Positions 10,581 to 22,756 of a stretch of 64,000 bases of DNA are shown piece by piece. This stretch comes from Ficedula albicollis (lineage: Eukaryota > Chordata > Aves > Passeriformes > Muscicapidae), in the NCBI RefSeq assembly GCF_000247815.1, contig NC_021680.1, positions 5,462,410 to 5,526,409 on the forward strand. Direction: 5' to 3'. Positions within the stretch are counted from its first letter, which is position 1. Every line of letters begins with the position of its first letter. Both the position numbers and the translations under genes were made by a program. The notes under the pieces were generated by a model that saw only the letters and a program-made list of their open reading frames with translations, searched no databases and was not told the DNA's origin.

Positions 10581-13500
10581 GGGCTCATCACCATAACCTC
10601 ATTTCTATGTTAAAATTTTCACGTCCTGTTTGCAATAGGAAGTTGGATCTTCTGCAGGTCAAACTTTTCTGCAGAACCAAGACAGGCTTTTTTCTTCCCC
10701 AAGCACCATGTTGTCCACATCATAACATTCCAATTGTGGAAAAGGACCTACAGGACCATAACTTTCAATGGTGTTGAGGAAAATGGGGGATTTTTGCCTG
10801 TTTTGTGTGCTGAGAAGACTAAAATTTTAGCTGTTGAGTTGAGCACCATCTGCTTTTAATCTCCAAGTTCACCTGATCCATTCAGGCAACTCATGAGGAC
10901 AGCAAACTTACTGGTTCAGATGATTTTGTGTTCCTGTGCTACATCTGGATTCTATGTTGTAGTAACAGAGGAAAAATAAAACCCCAAATAAAAATCTCTC
11001 CTGCAGTTAAAAGTGCTTGTAAAAATCAGTGTTTCACTTGCAATGTGTTGTGCTGTCCTCTAACACAGAGGTCACCAGCTCAGTCAAGTGTGAATTCCAG
11101 GGGATTTTTAGCACTGGCTTTTCTGCACGAAGATATTTCGTCACCACACATCTTTTATGTTTGGCAGTTTTCTAATTCGAGCCTCTCTGGAGACACAAAA
11201 AGCCCAGTTAAATCTGAAATAGCTGAAGGACAGAACAATGCAGGAGCAGTAATAAGACTATGCTGTTTTGCTCTAACTTTCAACAAGACTTGCATAATGT
11301 TGGTGTTTTATGAATTTCTGTGTGTGAAGTAAGATTAATACTTCTGCAGCATACTTTTAATTTTTTACCCTTCACTTTCATTTAATTTAAAAAAGCCCAG
11401 AGTTATAATTTCTGCAGCATGCTACAGCTTGTTTTACAAATTCCCTCCCCAAAACAGCCTTCAGCCAATCTTGGAAAAACTCTAATTAAATTCAGCAAAA
11501 GGAACAATGAGCAAATATAAATGATAATTTTAAATGAAATCCGGATTAGCATGTCAGCAAAAGAAATTCAGTTCAGGCCAGAAAAACTGTCAAAACAGTA
11601 CAAGGATTAGAACTTATTCTGCAGGAAATGAGATACAACTTTAAAGATCAGCTAATTAAAGTTTCCACTTGCCTTGCTTGGCACATTTTCTGTCAGAGGG
11701 TTTAAATACATGTCATGGCCCTGTGTGCTCCAATGGTTTGTAATTGACTTGTCCAGCCTCTCCTGAGTCCAGCTCTACTCCTTGTCCGTGGTTGAGGGGC
11801 TGCATTTCAGCTCAGACACATGAAGAATTGAAAATGCCACAATTTAAGTAATTAAATAGTTACTGAATATTTTTTGCCTACAGCAAAACACATCCTGATC
11901 CTTGCAGAGAGCAATTATATTACAATACATCGATTAAGTGGTCTGAATGTGTCATAATTAGTTGGTATTACCTGAAAAGAAAAGGTCAATATTCTTATTC
12001 TCCCTTTAATGTGGACTTCCATTGGCAACAAGGTTAGAGGGAGAAGGAAATTAAACACTTGGCTTCTTGCAGGGTAATTGAAGAATTACAAATGGATTAT
12101 TGTTGAAGTCCTGGGGTGGATTCATTCAGGTTTAACCACCAAGCAGAGACCTACTGGTGGCACCCATTTACAAACAATCCTGGATAAAAACCTCAGCCAA
12201 ACAGAAAGGAACTAGTCAGTGGATGTTGTATAAAATCCTGTCAAGAAATATGAGCCAGAAAAGCTGGATTTGATGAAAAATACTGATATTAGCACATGAA
12301 TCACCTCGTTGATACATCAGAGAGTCATGAACCTTGTCTTGGTAGGTTCCATTTGAGGTGCTATATCATATACTTGAGGTGCATCAACCTCCTATTTTTG
12401 GAATCACTCAGAGGCCCTCAGGGATGGGATTTTGCTCAGGGGTGGGGAACCTCCAGCATTCTGAGGCCAAGACAGGGGGAGTGGGATGTTCATGACATCT
12501 TCCTCCTCTTTGCCAGGAGGATGTTGATGTTCTTGGGATCTACTTGGATTTTTAAGCATGTTTTCCCTTCAGAGCCTCCCAACACGCTCCTTCTCCTCCT
12601 TTGATCCCTATTATCCAGCTGTTCTCTTCTGTTCCCTTTGAAAAGTGGTTTTACCTGAAGGATGTGAGATTTTATCCCTGTAACAACCACAGACTGACTG
12701 TTTTGATTAGAGTGAGACTCCTGGGACACTTACATGTCTACAAAACTTTCCCCACAACTATTTATTCTGGATGGCAAAGACAATTCAATTCACATAGAAA
12801 AATTACTTTTTTATCTCTATAAAGTGAAGTAAAACTACACCAAAATGTTGATTGGTAAACAACTGTTATTAAACCTGACAAATCTAAAATCCTCTCAGTC
12901 CAATACAACTCAGAATAGTCCTGAGAACCTGTGGTCTTTACAAAATCTCAGGGGTTTTTTTATTAGTAAAGGCAAAATTCTTTTATAGGATGATAGATAT
13001 GAAAATGTTGAGAGATTATTGTCAGAAATTGCTGAGAGAATCATTCCTTTTATTCATCATGCCAATAAAAGAGATGTTTCTATTATACTCTGTATTATTA
13101 AAATATCAAGTTTAGTCTATTATACTGCAATGCAAAGAGTACAGCCACCATCTGGAGATTCACTGCAACAGCTGCTCTAAAAACATGGCTAATTCCATCC
13201 CATTTTTACAGAAAAAGGTAATGAAAAACATGGGCATGTGAAAACACATTTTCCACTCTTGTGACATAACAGGAAGAAAGTTGCTGGTTTATTTACTGGT
13301 CCAGCTCTCCTGACAGAACATTTCACTCCTTGGCCAAAGCAAATTGACTTTGTATTTTCCTTGTAATACTGTCAGTCTGTTCCATCTTAAGAAAAGAAAA
13401 TCACATCCCTGAAGATAAAAAATTCCTTTTCTCCCTCAAGAAATTCTGAATCCTCGCACCAACCAGCCCCCAGGGATCCAGTGTCAGACACAGGGACTCC

Positions 13501-15319
13501 GGGATGTGGAAATACTTCTGTTTATTATGAGTGGATGTTATTGTGATCTTGTACTAATCCCATCACATCACACAATGTGATGAGAAAAAGCAAAGAACAG
13601 AATCTGAATGTCAAACCTCTCATGTGAGGATATGTGCAAGAGCCCCATAATTTGAAGGCCTTTTTTTCAGAGGGATTTATGACATCCTATAAGTGAACCT
13701 TGGGAAGGAAATCCATTCTTTATAGATGGGCTATGTCATTAATCCTTAAAGCAGGATCCTGTTAAAAGAACTGCTCCATCAGAAGTGCTGCCCCAACAAC
13801 CAAGAACAAAGAAACCCCAAACCAAAGCCCACCCAAAACATTTCTTCCTGATCAGTACAACAGGAAGGATCTGTCTTTTAGACAGTTGAATTGTTTTAGA
13901 GAGAGGGAAAAACACAAGTGTGAAATATTTCCACATGTTTTCCAGCAAAATTATTTCTTCCTGTGTATTTTAGTAGAAAACGGCATTGCTTTCCCCTGAC
14001 ACTTATTCACTATTTCAATCTCTTTAGAGTTCCTGGAACAGGAATTGCTTTCATTTCAGAAAACGTGAAAGACTTTCAACTCCTTTCATGGGATGGATGC
14101 GATGCTCATTTTTCCATCTGCGCATTTGTAGGGTGGGAGAAATAATTTTCTACCAATGGTGCAGAACATTAACTTTGACTTAATATTTCTTTGAGTCCAA
14201 TATTCTGTGTTCAACTGAACCATATGTTCTTGAAACACTTATCCTGAAGACATTGAAATGAAAAATACCTATTATGCTTCTCTTTTTCCTGTTTCCTTTA
14301 TAAATCACTTTTGCTCTTATGAATGTCTGGACCTTTCCAAATCCCCAGCTCAGTTCCAGTTAGAATCCATCTTCCCTGAACTTCCAGCCCTGGTTTTCTC
14401 TGTGACTTTCTCTGCTGAATTATTTTCTCTAAAATATCTGTTCATGGAAAGGGTTTGACTTCCTGATTAAGTTGCATTTCAGTCTTCTTTTAGAAAAGCT
14501 GAATAGGTTATATTCTTTAAATCTCTTATGTTAAAGGTATTTTTTTCCAACACACTTTTCTTTACATGGCAAAGATTGTATTTGTCGATGATATTTCAAT
14601 ATCAAGTGAACCAATCCTACATTTCAGCTGAAAATTGCCCATTAAATACTATTTATTCTCACTCTCCTGTAGGGACATATGGATATAACTATTTTTCCTG
14701 TCAAGCCATTCAAAATCAGACAAGAAGGCTCGCATTGCTTTTCATACAAGGCCATCTAGACATTATAATTGATTCTATGATTGTGATTCCATGATTTTGT
14801 AAGCGATCCTGCACTTTTGCTCCTGGTCATGTAAGTATATTTTTAGTATATCAATAAGAGACATTCTGTATATCCTTGTATATGACCTCAAAGCATTTTT
14901 AGTTTTTATCTTTATGCTGTATAAAAATGATTTTTTAAATCTCAGACATTAGGAGTTATTTTATCTGGTACTGGTTTCATTAATATGTATTTTTTTTAGC
15001 ACATCTAAACCAACCAAGCAAGAATTCATTGCTCAGCACACAGAGTTTTAAAGAAAATCATATTTTAGTAAGTCAATACCTCATAGCAGAGCTGGAAAGC
15101 CTGTCTGAAATACTTTAAGGTCAGGATGCCTCCCTAAGACATGATGTTCCTTAAGGCAATGTTCCCATGAACTCTTGCTCCAGATTTAGGAAGAAATTCC
15201 ATAATTGCTGCAATATTATCCTTGTCCCTTGCAGCACATGGGGTTCTGCATCCTCAGACATTAGAATCCGGAGCAAAGTGGGGACTAATTTCCTCTGCCC
15301 TTTCTAATCACGGCATCAG
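10581..15319. other. 4.7 kb of unique AT-rich DNA
   Basis: No recognisable gene, RNA gene or repeat family. The longest chance open frame (134 codons at 10,928-11,332, plus strand) has no domain, no plausible splice context and low-complexity composition. A string near 14,768-14,799 (gattctatgattgtgattcc) resembles an isolated CR1 tail, but no CR1 body adjoins it. Confidence 0.55.
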
Positions 15320-15385
15320 GGGATGATAAAGGTTGGAAAGAGCCTCTGGAAATCTCCATTTCAGCCCCTGCTTCTCCAAGTCAGG
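15320..15385 (-). mobile_element. Possible very short CR1 remnant
   Basis: The text gatgataaaggttggaaagagcctctgg resembles the first 40 bases after the tail of the GTTGGAAAAGACC-type CR1 in minus orientation. The terminal words are gone and similarity fades after about 60 bases, so chance similarity is possible. Confidence 0.4.
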
Positions 15386-15835
15386 AAATTCAACAGCACC
15401 CCAGCAATTTTGTTTGCCTTTTCAGGTTTTTCACTCTGTGATTAGTGCACAGGTTAAACCGTATTTTCTGTTTGATATATGAGCCTACAAAGAACTCTGT
15501 GGAGCAGTAGCTTCTGTGCCACCTGACACTGAGCCAAGCCAGCATCTCCCAAGCCAGGTAAGACTGCTCTGTTTTGTTTTCCAAGACCATCACAAAGAAT
15601 TACAATCACAGTAAACACAGTTCCTGGAGATTGTTAGTGGTCCTTTACTCCAATTTCCCATTGCAAGCCTGCATCAGCCGTGCACGAGTTCTTTGTTACA
15701 TTTCCCCAAATGCTCTTGAAAGTCTTCCTAATAAAGTATTATTCCACACTAAAATAAATCACCTGGAATCTGTCTCCAAACTGACCGAGTACATGATGAT
15801 TTGCACAATAAGCAATGTTGAAACAGGATTTTCTA
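15386..15835. other. Unique non-coding DNA
   Basis: Nothing recognised. The open frame running into the next CR1 is a chance frame partly encoded by that repeat. Confidence 0.5.
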
Positions 15836-15915
15836 GAATACCTGGATGGTTTGGGTTGGAAGGGACCTTAAAGATGATCTCGTCCACCCCTGCCGTGGGC
15901 AGGGACATTCTTGCC
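15836..15915 (-). mobile_element. CR1 LINE 3'-end fragment, 80 bp
   Basis: Contains ggtttgggttggaaggga, ccttaaagatgatct and ccctgccgtgggcaggga, the first 80 bases of a minus-strand CR1 3' end. The terminal words are degraded (gaatacctggatgg). It faces a plus-strand CR1 3' end about 260 bases away. Confidence 0.9.
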
Positions 15916-16175
15916 CACAATGTTTAAGTTAAGCTTATTTGTGCCTTGTTAGACATTTAAATAACATTAACCTCACTAAATCCATTAAAGTAAATAAGAT
16001 AATGTGATGTCAAAATAACTCCTTTTTGTAACAATTTAATATCTGCAGAAAATGACATGTTTTTAGGCAAATTAATTTATTTGTGGAGCACTGTTGCATC
16101 CTTTATTGGAAAGAGTGCAATATTTCTGCTTTCTGTTTCCCCCTATATTGGGCACATGCCTTATTCAGGGCCCTA

Positions 16176-16310
16176 GAATTGTTCCAGGCCAGGCTGGATG
16201 GGGTTTGGATCAATCCAATCTAGTGGAAGCTGTCCCTGCCCATGGCAGGGGGTGGCACTGGATGGACTTTAAGGTGCCTTCCATCCCGAACCAATCTGGG
16301 ATTCTGTGAT
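16176..16310 (+). mobile_element. CR1 LINE 3'-end fragment, plus strand
   Basis: Reads ccaggctggatggggtttgg, ctgtccctgcccatggcagg, ggactttaaggtgccttcc, then the tail gggattctgtgat, which is the CR1 3' end in sense orientation. 5'-truncated to about 135 bases. It forms an inverted pair with the CR1 piece at 15,836-15,915. Confidence 0.93.
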
Positions 16311-16604
16311 ATGTAAAAGAACACACCAATATTCATAGATATTCAGGAAATTTTAGTGACCTTGTATGAAAACTGAGTCGGTATTTCTGGAGTCTCATCT
16401 GCTGAGAAAGAAATGTCACATTTCACAAAAAAGGTGAAGCTTGGACAATTCTCTTCCCACTTCCCTCTGGCATTTTTGTGCTTTTATTCTACTTAGAATT
16501 TCCTTATGCACACACACCTTATCAGAGGATTTACATATTTATAGAATTGTTAGAATTTTCCACATGAAACAAACAAACCTGAACTCAGTGATTTGGAAAT
16601 CCCG
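16311..16604. other. Unique AT-rich DNA
   Basis: Nothing recognised between the CR1 and the tandem duplication. Confidence 0.5.
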
Positions 16605-16802
16605 AATCCAGACAAAGTGTAAGCTTAAAAAAGGGCATGAGCTGAAAGTTCAGCAAAACACCCACAAAACTTAATTCCAAAAATCAAGTCTCAGATTTTG
16701 AAAAATCCAGACAAAGTGTAAGCTTAAAAATGGGCATGAGCTGAAAGCTCAGCAAAACACCCACGAAATTTAATTCCAAAAATCAAGTCTCAGATTTTGA
16801 AC
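16605..16802. repeat. 99-bp tandem duplication
   Basis: Copies at 16,605-16,703 and 16,704-16,802 both start aatccagacaaagtgtaagc and end tcagattttga. By eye they differ at only a few positions (for example agttcag versus agctcag, cacaaaac versus cacgaaat), so the duplication is not brand new. No terminal repeats or target-site duplication flank it. Confidence 0.95.
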
Positions 16803-19281
16803 TAGGAACCTTGTACCATACTTTCCTTGTTACTGTTTCTTCCCTTTCCTCATCTCCCACCTCCAAATTCCCCAAATAGGGAATTTACATCCTTTCCATC
16901 AAGACAAATGCTGATATTCATAGTGGCATTTACATATTTACAAGTAGGCAAAATCTAATGACATAGAAAGACTCTTTGCTCAGAAAAATCATTAGTAGGT
17001 TGTTAAAACAAACAAAAAAAAAATCTTATATTTCCAGTCAAGGACAAGAAAGAAGAAAATTGTCAATTTATATTCATATTTAGGCTACATGAATCTTAAA
17101 ACATGCTTTAATATGCTGCATGTTATAAACAGCTTTTTAAAGCAGTTTTCTTGTTTGCAATAGGGTTTGTCATTTCACAAGGTACTTAGTGACTGAAACA
17201 GACCTTCATGGAAAAGAAGTTTTAAATTTTTTTTTTATTTAAGGGAGCAAATTCTACGTTAATGTACTGATAAACCATTAGGAAATACTCACTGCTGAGC
17301 TTCAGAATTAAACACCAAGTGTTTGTGTGCTCAGTCTCAGCTGAGTAAATGAATTCTTTAATAATCATTGAAATTCTAAATTTAACAGCTACTACAAAAC
17401 TTAATGTCTGCTTGGTTTTGTGTTTTGGTTTGGCTGGTTGTTGTTTTTTTTTAATTTAGAATGAGTGTAATACATTAAGATCATGTTTTATTTATCTAAA
17501 GTAATAATTATTGAAACAAGAGCATCATAACAAGAGCAATTTATCATGTGGAGCTGAAGGTCTGACCACAACTCAAGTCCTTATGCCAAAACCATTCTAT
17601 TCTACTCACAGATAAACAACCTAAATTAATTCAATTTAAGCTTTCAAATTTGCAATCTAACATGTAAATAAATATTTATGAGTAGGTAGCTACTCCTTCA
17701 TTCTCCCAAAATGATGTGGTGGGGTGAAGATCTGACAGCAATCCTTGGGAACTGATGCTGCTCCTCCCGACCCTAGTCCATGAAATCACACAGCACTTCC
17801 TAAAACAGTGAAGTTTTGGGCAGAATCATGGGAGGCTGTGGTGAAATCTCCCTGCCTAGAATGGTAATCTTCATGCAATCTTAAAACTGATGCAATTAGG
17901 GATAATTTTGTGCTCCTAAAAGGCAAAAGTACTACAAAGAATGTCGATAAACAAAATAAGTCCTGTTGCATCACTCTCATACTCCTCTAATTGCTCCCTT
18001 GAGATATTCCCACCTTCATCTGTCCTGACATAGCTGTAAAACCTGGTGTTCTATGGAAGCTGATCCCAAAGCAGCACTTTTTTCCCATACCAGTATTGGT
18101 ATAGTGTGTAAGTATATTCAGATAAAGATGTTGACCTGGGCTGGCTGCCAGAGCCTACCCAGCTGCTCTCCTGATCTCCCTCCTCAACTGTGCAGGGGAG
18201 AAAATGAGATGAAAAACCTCATGGATGGTGATTAAAAAATGAAAGAAAACAAACAAGGAGGTCACTTACCAATTATAGTCACAGGCAAAACAGACTCAGC
18301 TTGGGGAAAATTAATAGAATTGATCACCAACTAAAATATGTTTGGATAAAGAAAGCAAAATCAGATTAAAATAACACTTTCCACCACACACACTCCTAAA
18401 TTCTCCCAAGGGGAGATGGGCAATGGGGGTCATGGTCAATCCATAAAAGACCCTCTCTGCTGCTCCTGCCTCCTCATACTTCAGTAATTTTAGAAAGAAT
18501 TCCCAGTAGGTACATCTAGAAATTGCATGGAAAGTATTCCCTACCACAAGTCCAAGGGCAATTAAGTGATGCTGCTAAGAGTGATGCAACACTTATTAAA
18601 ATACAATGCAGTCCTCAGGGCAACCTGCTCCCAAGTTCCCTGGATTTCAGAACAAGGCTGACTTGAACTTTATAGCAGAACTGAAAAAAAGTACAAACAA
18701 TAAACGGATTACTGACAACAAAACCCAAACAAATAGTGCAGATATGGTCAACTTCTACAGGACAGCAATCAATAGGACTTGTGGGAAGAAAATTATTCTG
18801 ATCCTTTTCAGGAACAGGACAAGAAGAAACACTAAATTGGTGAACGTGATTAGGATAAGAAACCGAGGCTCCTTATTAAATTTCTAAAAACACTGTTGTG
18901 AGTGGTGCTTGTTTTGCTGCTTATTTTTCTGTTACATTAGTCTGTGTAAAATAACAATCCTGAAATATCTGGGGAGATTAAAAAAAGTACTTTGCATCTA
19001 TTTCTTCTCACTGCAAGAGGTTGGATGCTCCTTCAGTTGTGAAAGCTGAACTGCTTTTTGCTCTTTATGCAGATATTTGGGTAAATAATATGTGCTTAGC
19101 TAACACCTCCACTTCTACTTTGCCCACTTATGTCCCCAGCCAGCTCCAATAAGGCATTTCATAATTTTTATATGATGAGGGATAAAATAATAATCTTCCT
19201 TAGCATGAAAAATTACTTAAATTTTTACTCCCTGGATGACCAAGTCACTCACAAGAAGACCAAGGAGGCACAATGATGAAG
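16803..19281. other. 2.5 kb of unique AT-rich DNA
   Basis: No gene or repeat family recognised. Contains poly-T/poly-A runs near 17,020, 17,226 and 17,443 and only short chance open frames. Confidence 0.55.
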
Positions 19282-19420
19282 GATCACAATGACACGGAAT
19301 GGTTTGGGTGGGAAGGGACCCTAAAGCCCATCCAGTGCCACCCCTGCCATGGGCAGGGACACCTTCCACTAGCCCAGGCTGCTCCAAGCCCCATCCAACC
19401 TGGCCTTGGACTCTGCCAAA
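19282..19420 (-). mobile_element. CR1 LINE 3'-end fragment
   Basis: Degraded terminal words (gatcacaatgacacggaatg), then ggtttgggtgggaaggga, gccatgggcagggacacc, ttccactagcccaggctgct and aagccccatccaacctggcc. Minus strand, truncated after about 140 bases. Confidence 0.93.
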
Positions 19421-19966
19421 ATCAGCATTTTATTCCAGCAATGCCAAAAAACCTCACAAACAAGGTGGCAACAACAGACCAAACCAAGTAAAAAAACCCC
19501 ACACTCCTCCCCCTGCAAAACAAAACCCTCAACAAACAAAACCTGCTTCTATTTAAATTAAAAATATTGAATAATCCATCTGCAGAAGTTAATTCATGTA
19601 TTCACACCAAATCTACCTGATGGGTTAGGGAAAACAGAGAGAACAGAAAAAGCCAATTTGGCCATGCACAGCGTGCCAAAACTTGAGGAATTTTTATTTC
19701 ACAGTAAAATCTCAGTTGTGATGGAGCAGGGTGTGAAGGTGGGAACCTTCTTCAGGACACCAGATTCTCTATGGGAAGGTTAACCCCATCCAACCATCTC
19801 AAAAAAGATGAGTTGTGTGGGTTTTCCTCGTGCCCATCCCGTCCATGGGCAGCCGTGCTATCAGTCCCAGGGCAGAAGCTGTGTCAAGGAATGGGGCAGG
19901 AAACAAAATCTACACCAGCAGAAGGTACCTCACTTCCTTGGATCTGAAACATCTGGGGACACCAAC
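19421..19966. other. Unique non-coding DNA
   Basis: A/C-rich just after the CR1 (near 19,480-19,555), otherwise nothing recognised. Confidence 0.5.
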
Positions 19967-20042
19967 ATGGAATCATGGAAGAGTTTGGGTTGGAGGGGAC
20001 CTCAAAGACCACTTGTTTCCAACCCCTGCCCCTCTAGGACAC
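19967..20042 (-). mobile_element. Short CR1 LINE 3'-end fragment, 76 bp
   Basis: Terminal words atggaatcatggaaga are followed by gtttgggttggaggggacct, caaagaccacttg and tccaacccctgcc. Minus strand and very strongly 5'-truncated. Confidence 0.87.
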
Positions 20043-21235
20043 AGATGCATTTTAGTTCCACCCCTTTTCTTCTTCCCTTCACATAAATTTTGGCTGAGGA
20101 GCATAACTTAAATCCCTAAAAATCAAATGTGCTTAAAATGCTAGCAGATTAAACTCCTGAAATGTTTTCAGCATTATGCTATCATTTTGGATAGAATTTC
20201 ACCTGGGACAAAGGAAACTGAGGGATCTAAACAGTTCTCTCAGAAGAGAAATCTATGCATAATTTTAATGTAGAAATTAATAAGCTGGAGTCTTAGGCAA
20301 AAATCTGCATATTTTTTTTAACTGCTAATTTTTATATGCTCTGAAGATTAAAATTACTATAGTTCAGACTAGTTTAATGACCACTCAATCAAGAGAGGTC
20401 ACCGACTTTTAAGTCAACCTTGGGAATGAAGAACAGAATACCAGAGTCTTGTTTTACATTTGCCTAGAAAATTAATGATGCATTAAAACTTAATGGCAGT
20501 GGAGTCCATCACCCCTCATAAACGGTCCATCTCCATGTGTCAGTGTGTACATTAAAATGATGTGTCTTGGAGTAAATGAGAAAGGGATCAAAAATTAACC
20601 CCATCCTCTGTGTAATTACTGTGAGGTGATGGCTGGAATAAGCACTCTGACTTCTGACAGTGATGGAGATGCTTCCCCACCACAGACCTCTAGCTGGGAG
20701 TGAGCTCCATATGGAGAGCCAAAGTCACCTCCTGAAGCTCTGCTGACATCAGCAAGAGTCAGACCCCATTAGGGTTTTATAAAACCTCATTAGAAGGTCA
20801 AGTAAAGGAGTAAGGGTTGCAAACTGGCAAAAAAAAATATTTTCTCTTCTGTAAAATTTATTCCACATGTCAAGTATTCACAAGACTCCCCTCTTGAAGT
20901 GAGCAGCAGCAAACACAAGGGTTGATTACTATCAAGGGCTTTCCTCTGAAGTGCAAAATCTCTGCAGAGATTGGACACATCATCTGTTACCTGAGGCAAG
21001 GGTGTCTCTCAGTGTAGTCAGAACAAAGCCTCCTGAGCTCTGACTCTTCCTCGTGGCCAGTGTTGGGAGACACTGAGCAGAGCTCACCCTGCTTAGTTTA
21101 AAACATAAAAGAGAAAAATCCCCAAAGTTTCCAGCAAACAAAGCTGATTGACAAACAAAGGTTCCTCTCAGGTAGTTAGGAAGCCAGAGTAACTGAAAAT
21201 TTTTAGTGCAGACTGTCCAAGATATTTGGAGCTAA
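20043..21235. other. Unique non-coding DNA
   Basis: No gene or repeat family recognised in about 1.2 kb. A modestly GC-richer patch lies at 20,620-20,770. Confidence 0.5.
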
Positions 21236-21518
21236 GAATCATGGAATCACAGACTACCCTGAGTGGAAAGGAGCACACAAGAATCGTCCATTCCAACTCC
21301 TGGCCCTGCCCAGACACCCCAACAATCCCACCCTGTGCCTCCCTGGGGGCATTGCCCCAGTGCTCACAGCCTTAGGGCCAGCCCATTCCCTGGTGGTCAG
21401 TGCCCTGGGATCCAGAATAAACCTCCCATAATGGCTGGCACAACTCCAGGCATTCCCCATGCCCTGGCCCTGGTCACCAGAGAGGAGAGATCAGTGTCCA
21501 CTCCTCCTTGAGGAAAAC
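21236..21518 (-). mobile_element. CR1 LINE 3'-end fragment, CCTGAGT subtype, about 280 bp
   Basis: Begins atcatggaatcacagac, then ccctgagtggaaagg, gtccattccaactcctggcc, ccccaacaatcccaccctgt and, near the far end, ctggtcaccagagaggagag. These blocks fit a distinct CR1 subtype whose 3' end carries CCTGAGTTGGAAGGG and ACTCCTGGCCCTGC. Internal material is missing or scrambled between about 21,350 and 21,460. Minus strand. Confidence 0.85.
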
Positions 21519-22576
21519 ATTGAATACAACACTAAATTCCTTCCTGGAAAGCACCAGGGAGCTGCCCAGAAGGATTAAAGAATTGTACACATCCTCAGAA
21601 GAATGCAGACACAAACACAGCAGTAACTAATTCAGAATTTAGGTCCACATCCCATATGAGTCATCCTATTAAACATCCCAGCAACAGAAACTGTGACACT
21701 AACATGGCAGATATTACTAAAAATTTATTTCACACCCTTCCAGAGCACCTTTTTGAAGTGAAATTCTTTGAAATAAGGCATTGTTTGATGTGAATTACCT
21801 TTAAGAGGAGTAGAAAATCTTTCCCAGAGGACTTCCAATAACACCTCCTGACCTGTTCAGATGCATTTCAGACTAGAAGTCCCAATCTATGGCTCTAAAA
21901 TCCTTTACTGATAGGGGAAATGGGAAAGCAATAACTGACATCAGCTGAGATTCTGTTACTTCCTCAGTATTATTGCCCACGGGCTGCTGGGTATAAAGCG
22001 CTCCTGCCTGGAACAATAAGAAAGTATCACTGGTGTAATTTAATTCATTAGAGAAGCTTTATGATCAATCATCCAGCCCTTGCTTGTGCTTAAAAACATC
22101 CCCTTCTGGCTGCAGCAGTGAATGGACTGAAGAGAAACGTGGGAATTTTATTAGCAGGGAGCTCCCATCCCTGGGAGCGTCACAGAAGATGGAGCGAGCC
22201 TCGGGACAGTGATTCACTGCACTCCACATCCCTCACCCCACTCAATACAGCCCAGGCAGAAATTCCATTACAGCTAAATGGAAATCAATTACACTTTTCA
22301 TAGGCTAACTGCAAGTCAATGGTTTTAAAGGATGAAAATCCAAAGTTCACTGCAAGTTTCTTATTACCGAAGAAATCATTCAAAAGCAACCCAAGCCCTG
22401 AATATTTGGGGAGTTAACAGTTTGAAAAAAGATCAATATATTCAGTTAACAGTTGAGGGTAGAGAAGGTTCATTTATTAGGTAAATCAGAAATTTCAGAG
22501 ATTAAATTGTAGAGATAGATCTGAAGTCATAACCATTTTTGTCCCACATATGTACATTCTGCTGCAAATCATGGAG
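21519..22576. other. Unique non-coding DNA
   Basis: Nothing recognised across about 1.06 kb. Confidence 0.5.
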
Positions 22577-22756
22577 GAATCACAGAATTGTAAAGGTTGG
22601 AAAAGACCTTTAAAGCACCAAGTCCAACCATAAAACTACCATCACCACCATGTTCAGCACTAAACCTCATCCTCAAGGGCCAAATCCACAGGTTATTTGA
22701 ACACTTCCAAGCATGGCAACTCTCGTATTTCCCAGGACATCTTTTTGCAATGCCTT
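22577..22756 (-). mobile_element. CR1 LINE 3'-end fragment (GTTGGAAAAGACC subtype)
   Basis: Reads aatcacagaattgtaaagg, ttggaaaagacctttaaag, aagtccaaccat, gttcagcactaaacc, ccaaatccacaggttatttg and aacacttccaagcatgg, in the expected order for this CR1 subtype in minus orientation. Diverged in its far half. Confidence 0.87.

Noticed and set aside
10928..11332. 134-codon open frame, plus strand
   Set aside because: No family similarity. Residue pattern and AT-rich codons look like random translation.
14760..14800. CR1 tail-like string gattctatgattgtgattcc
   Set aside because: No CR1 body lies on either side, and short ATTCTATG words can arise by chance in AT-rich DNA.
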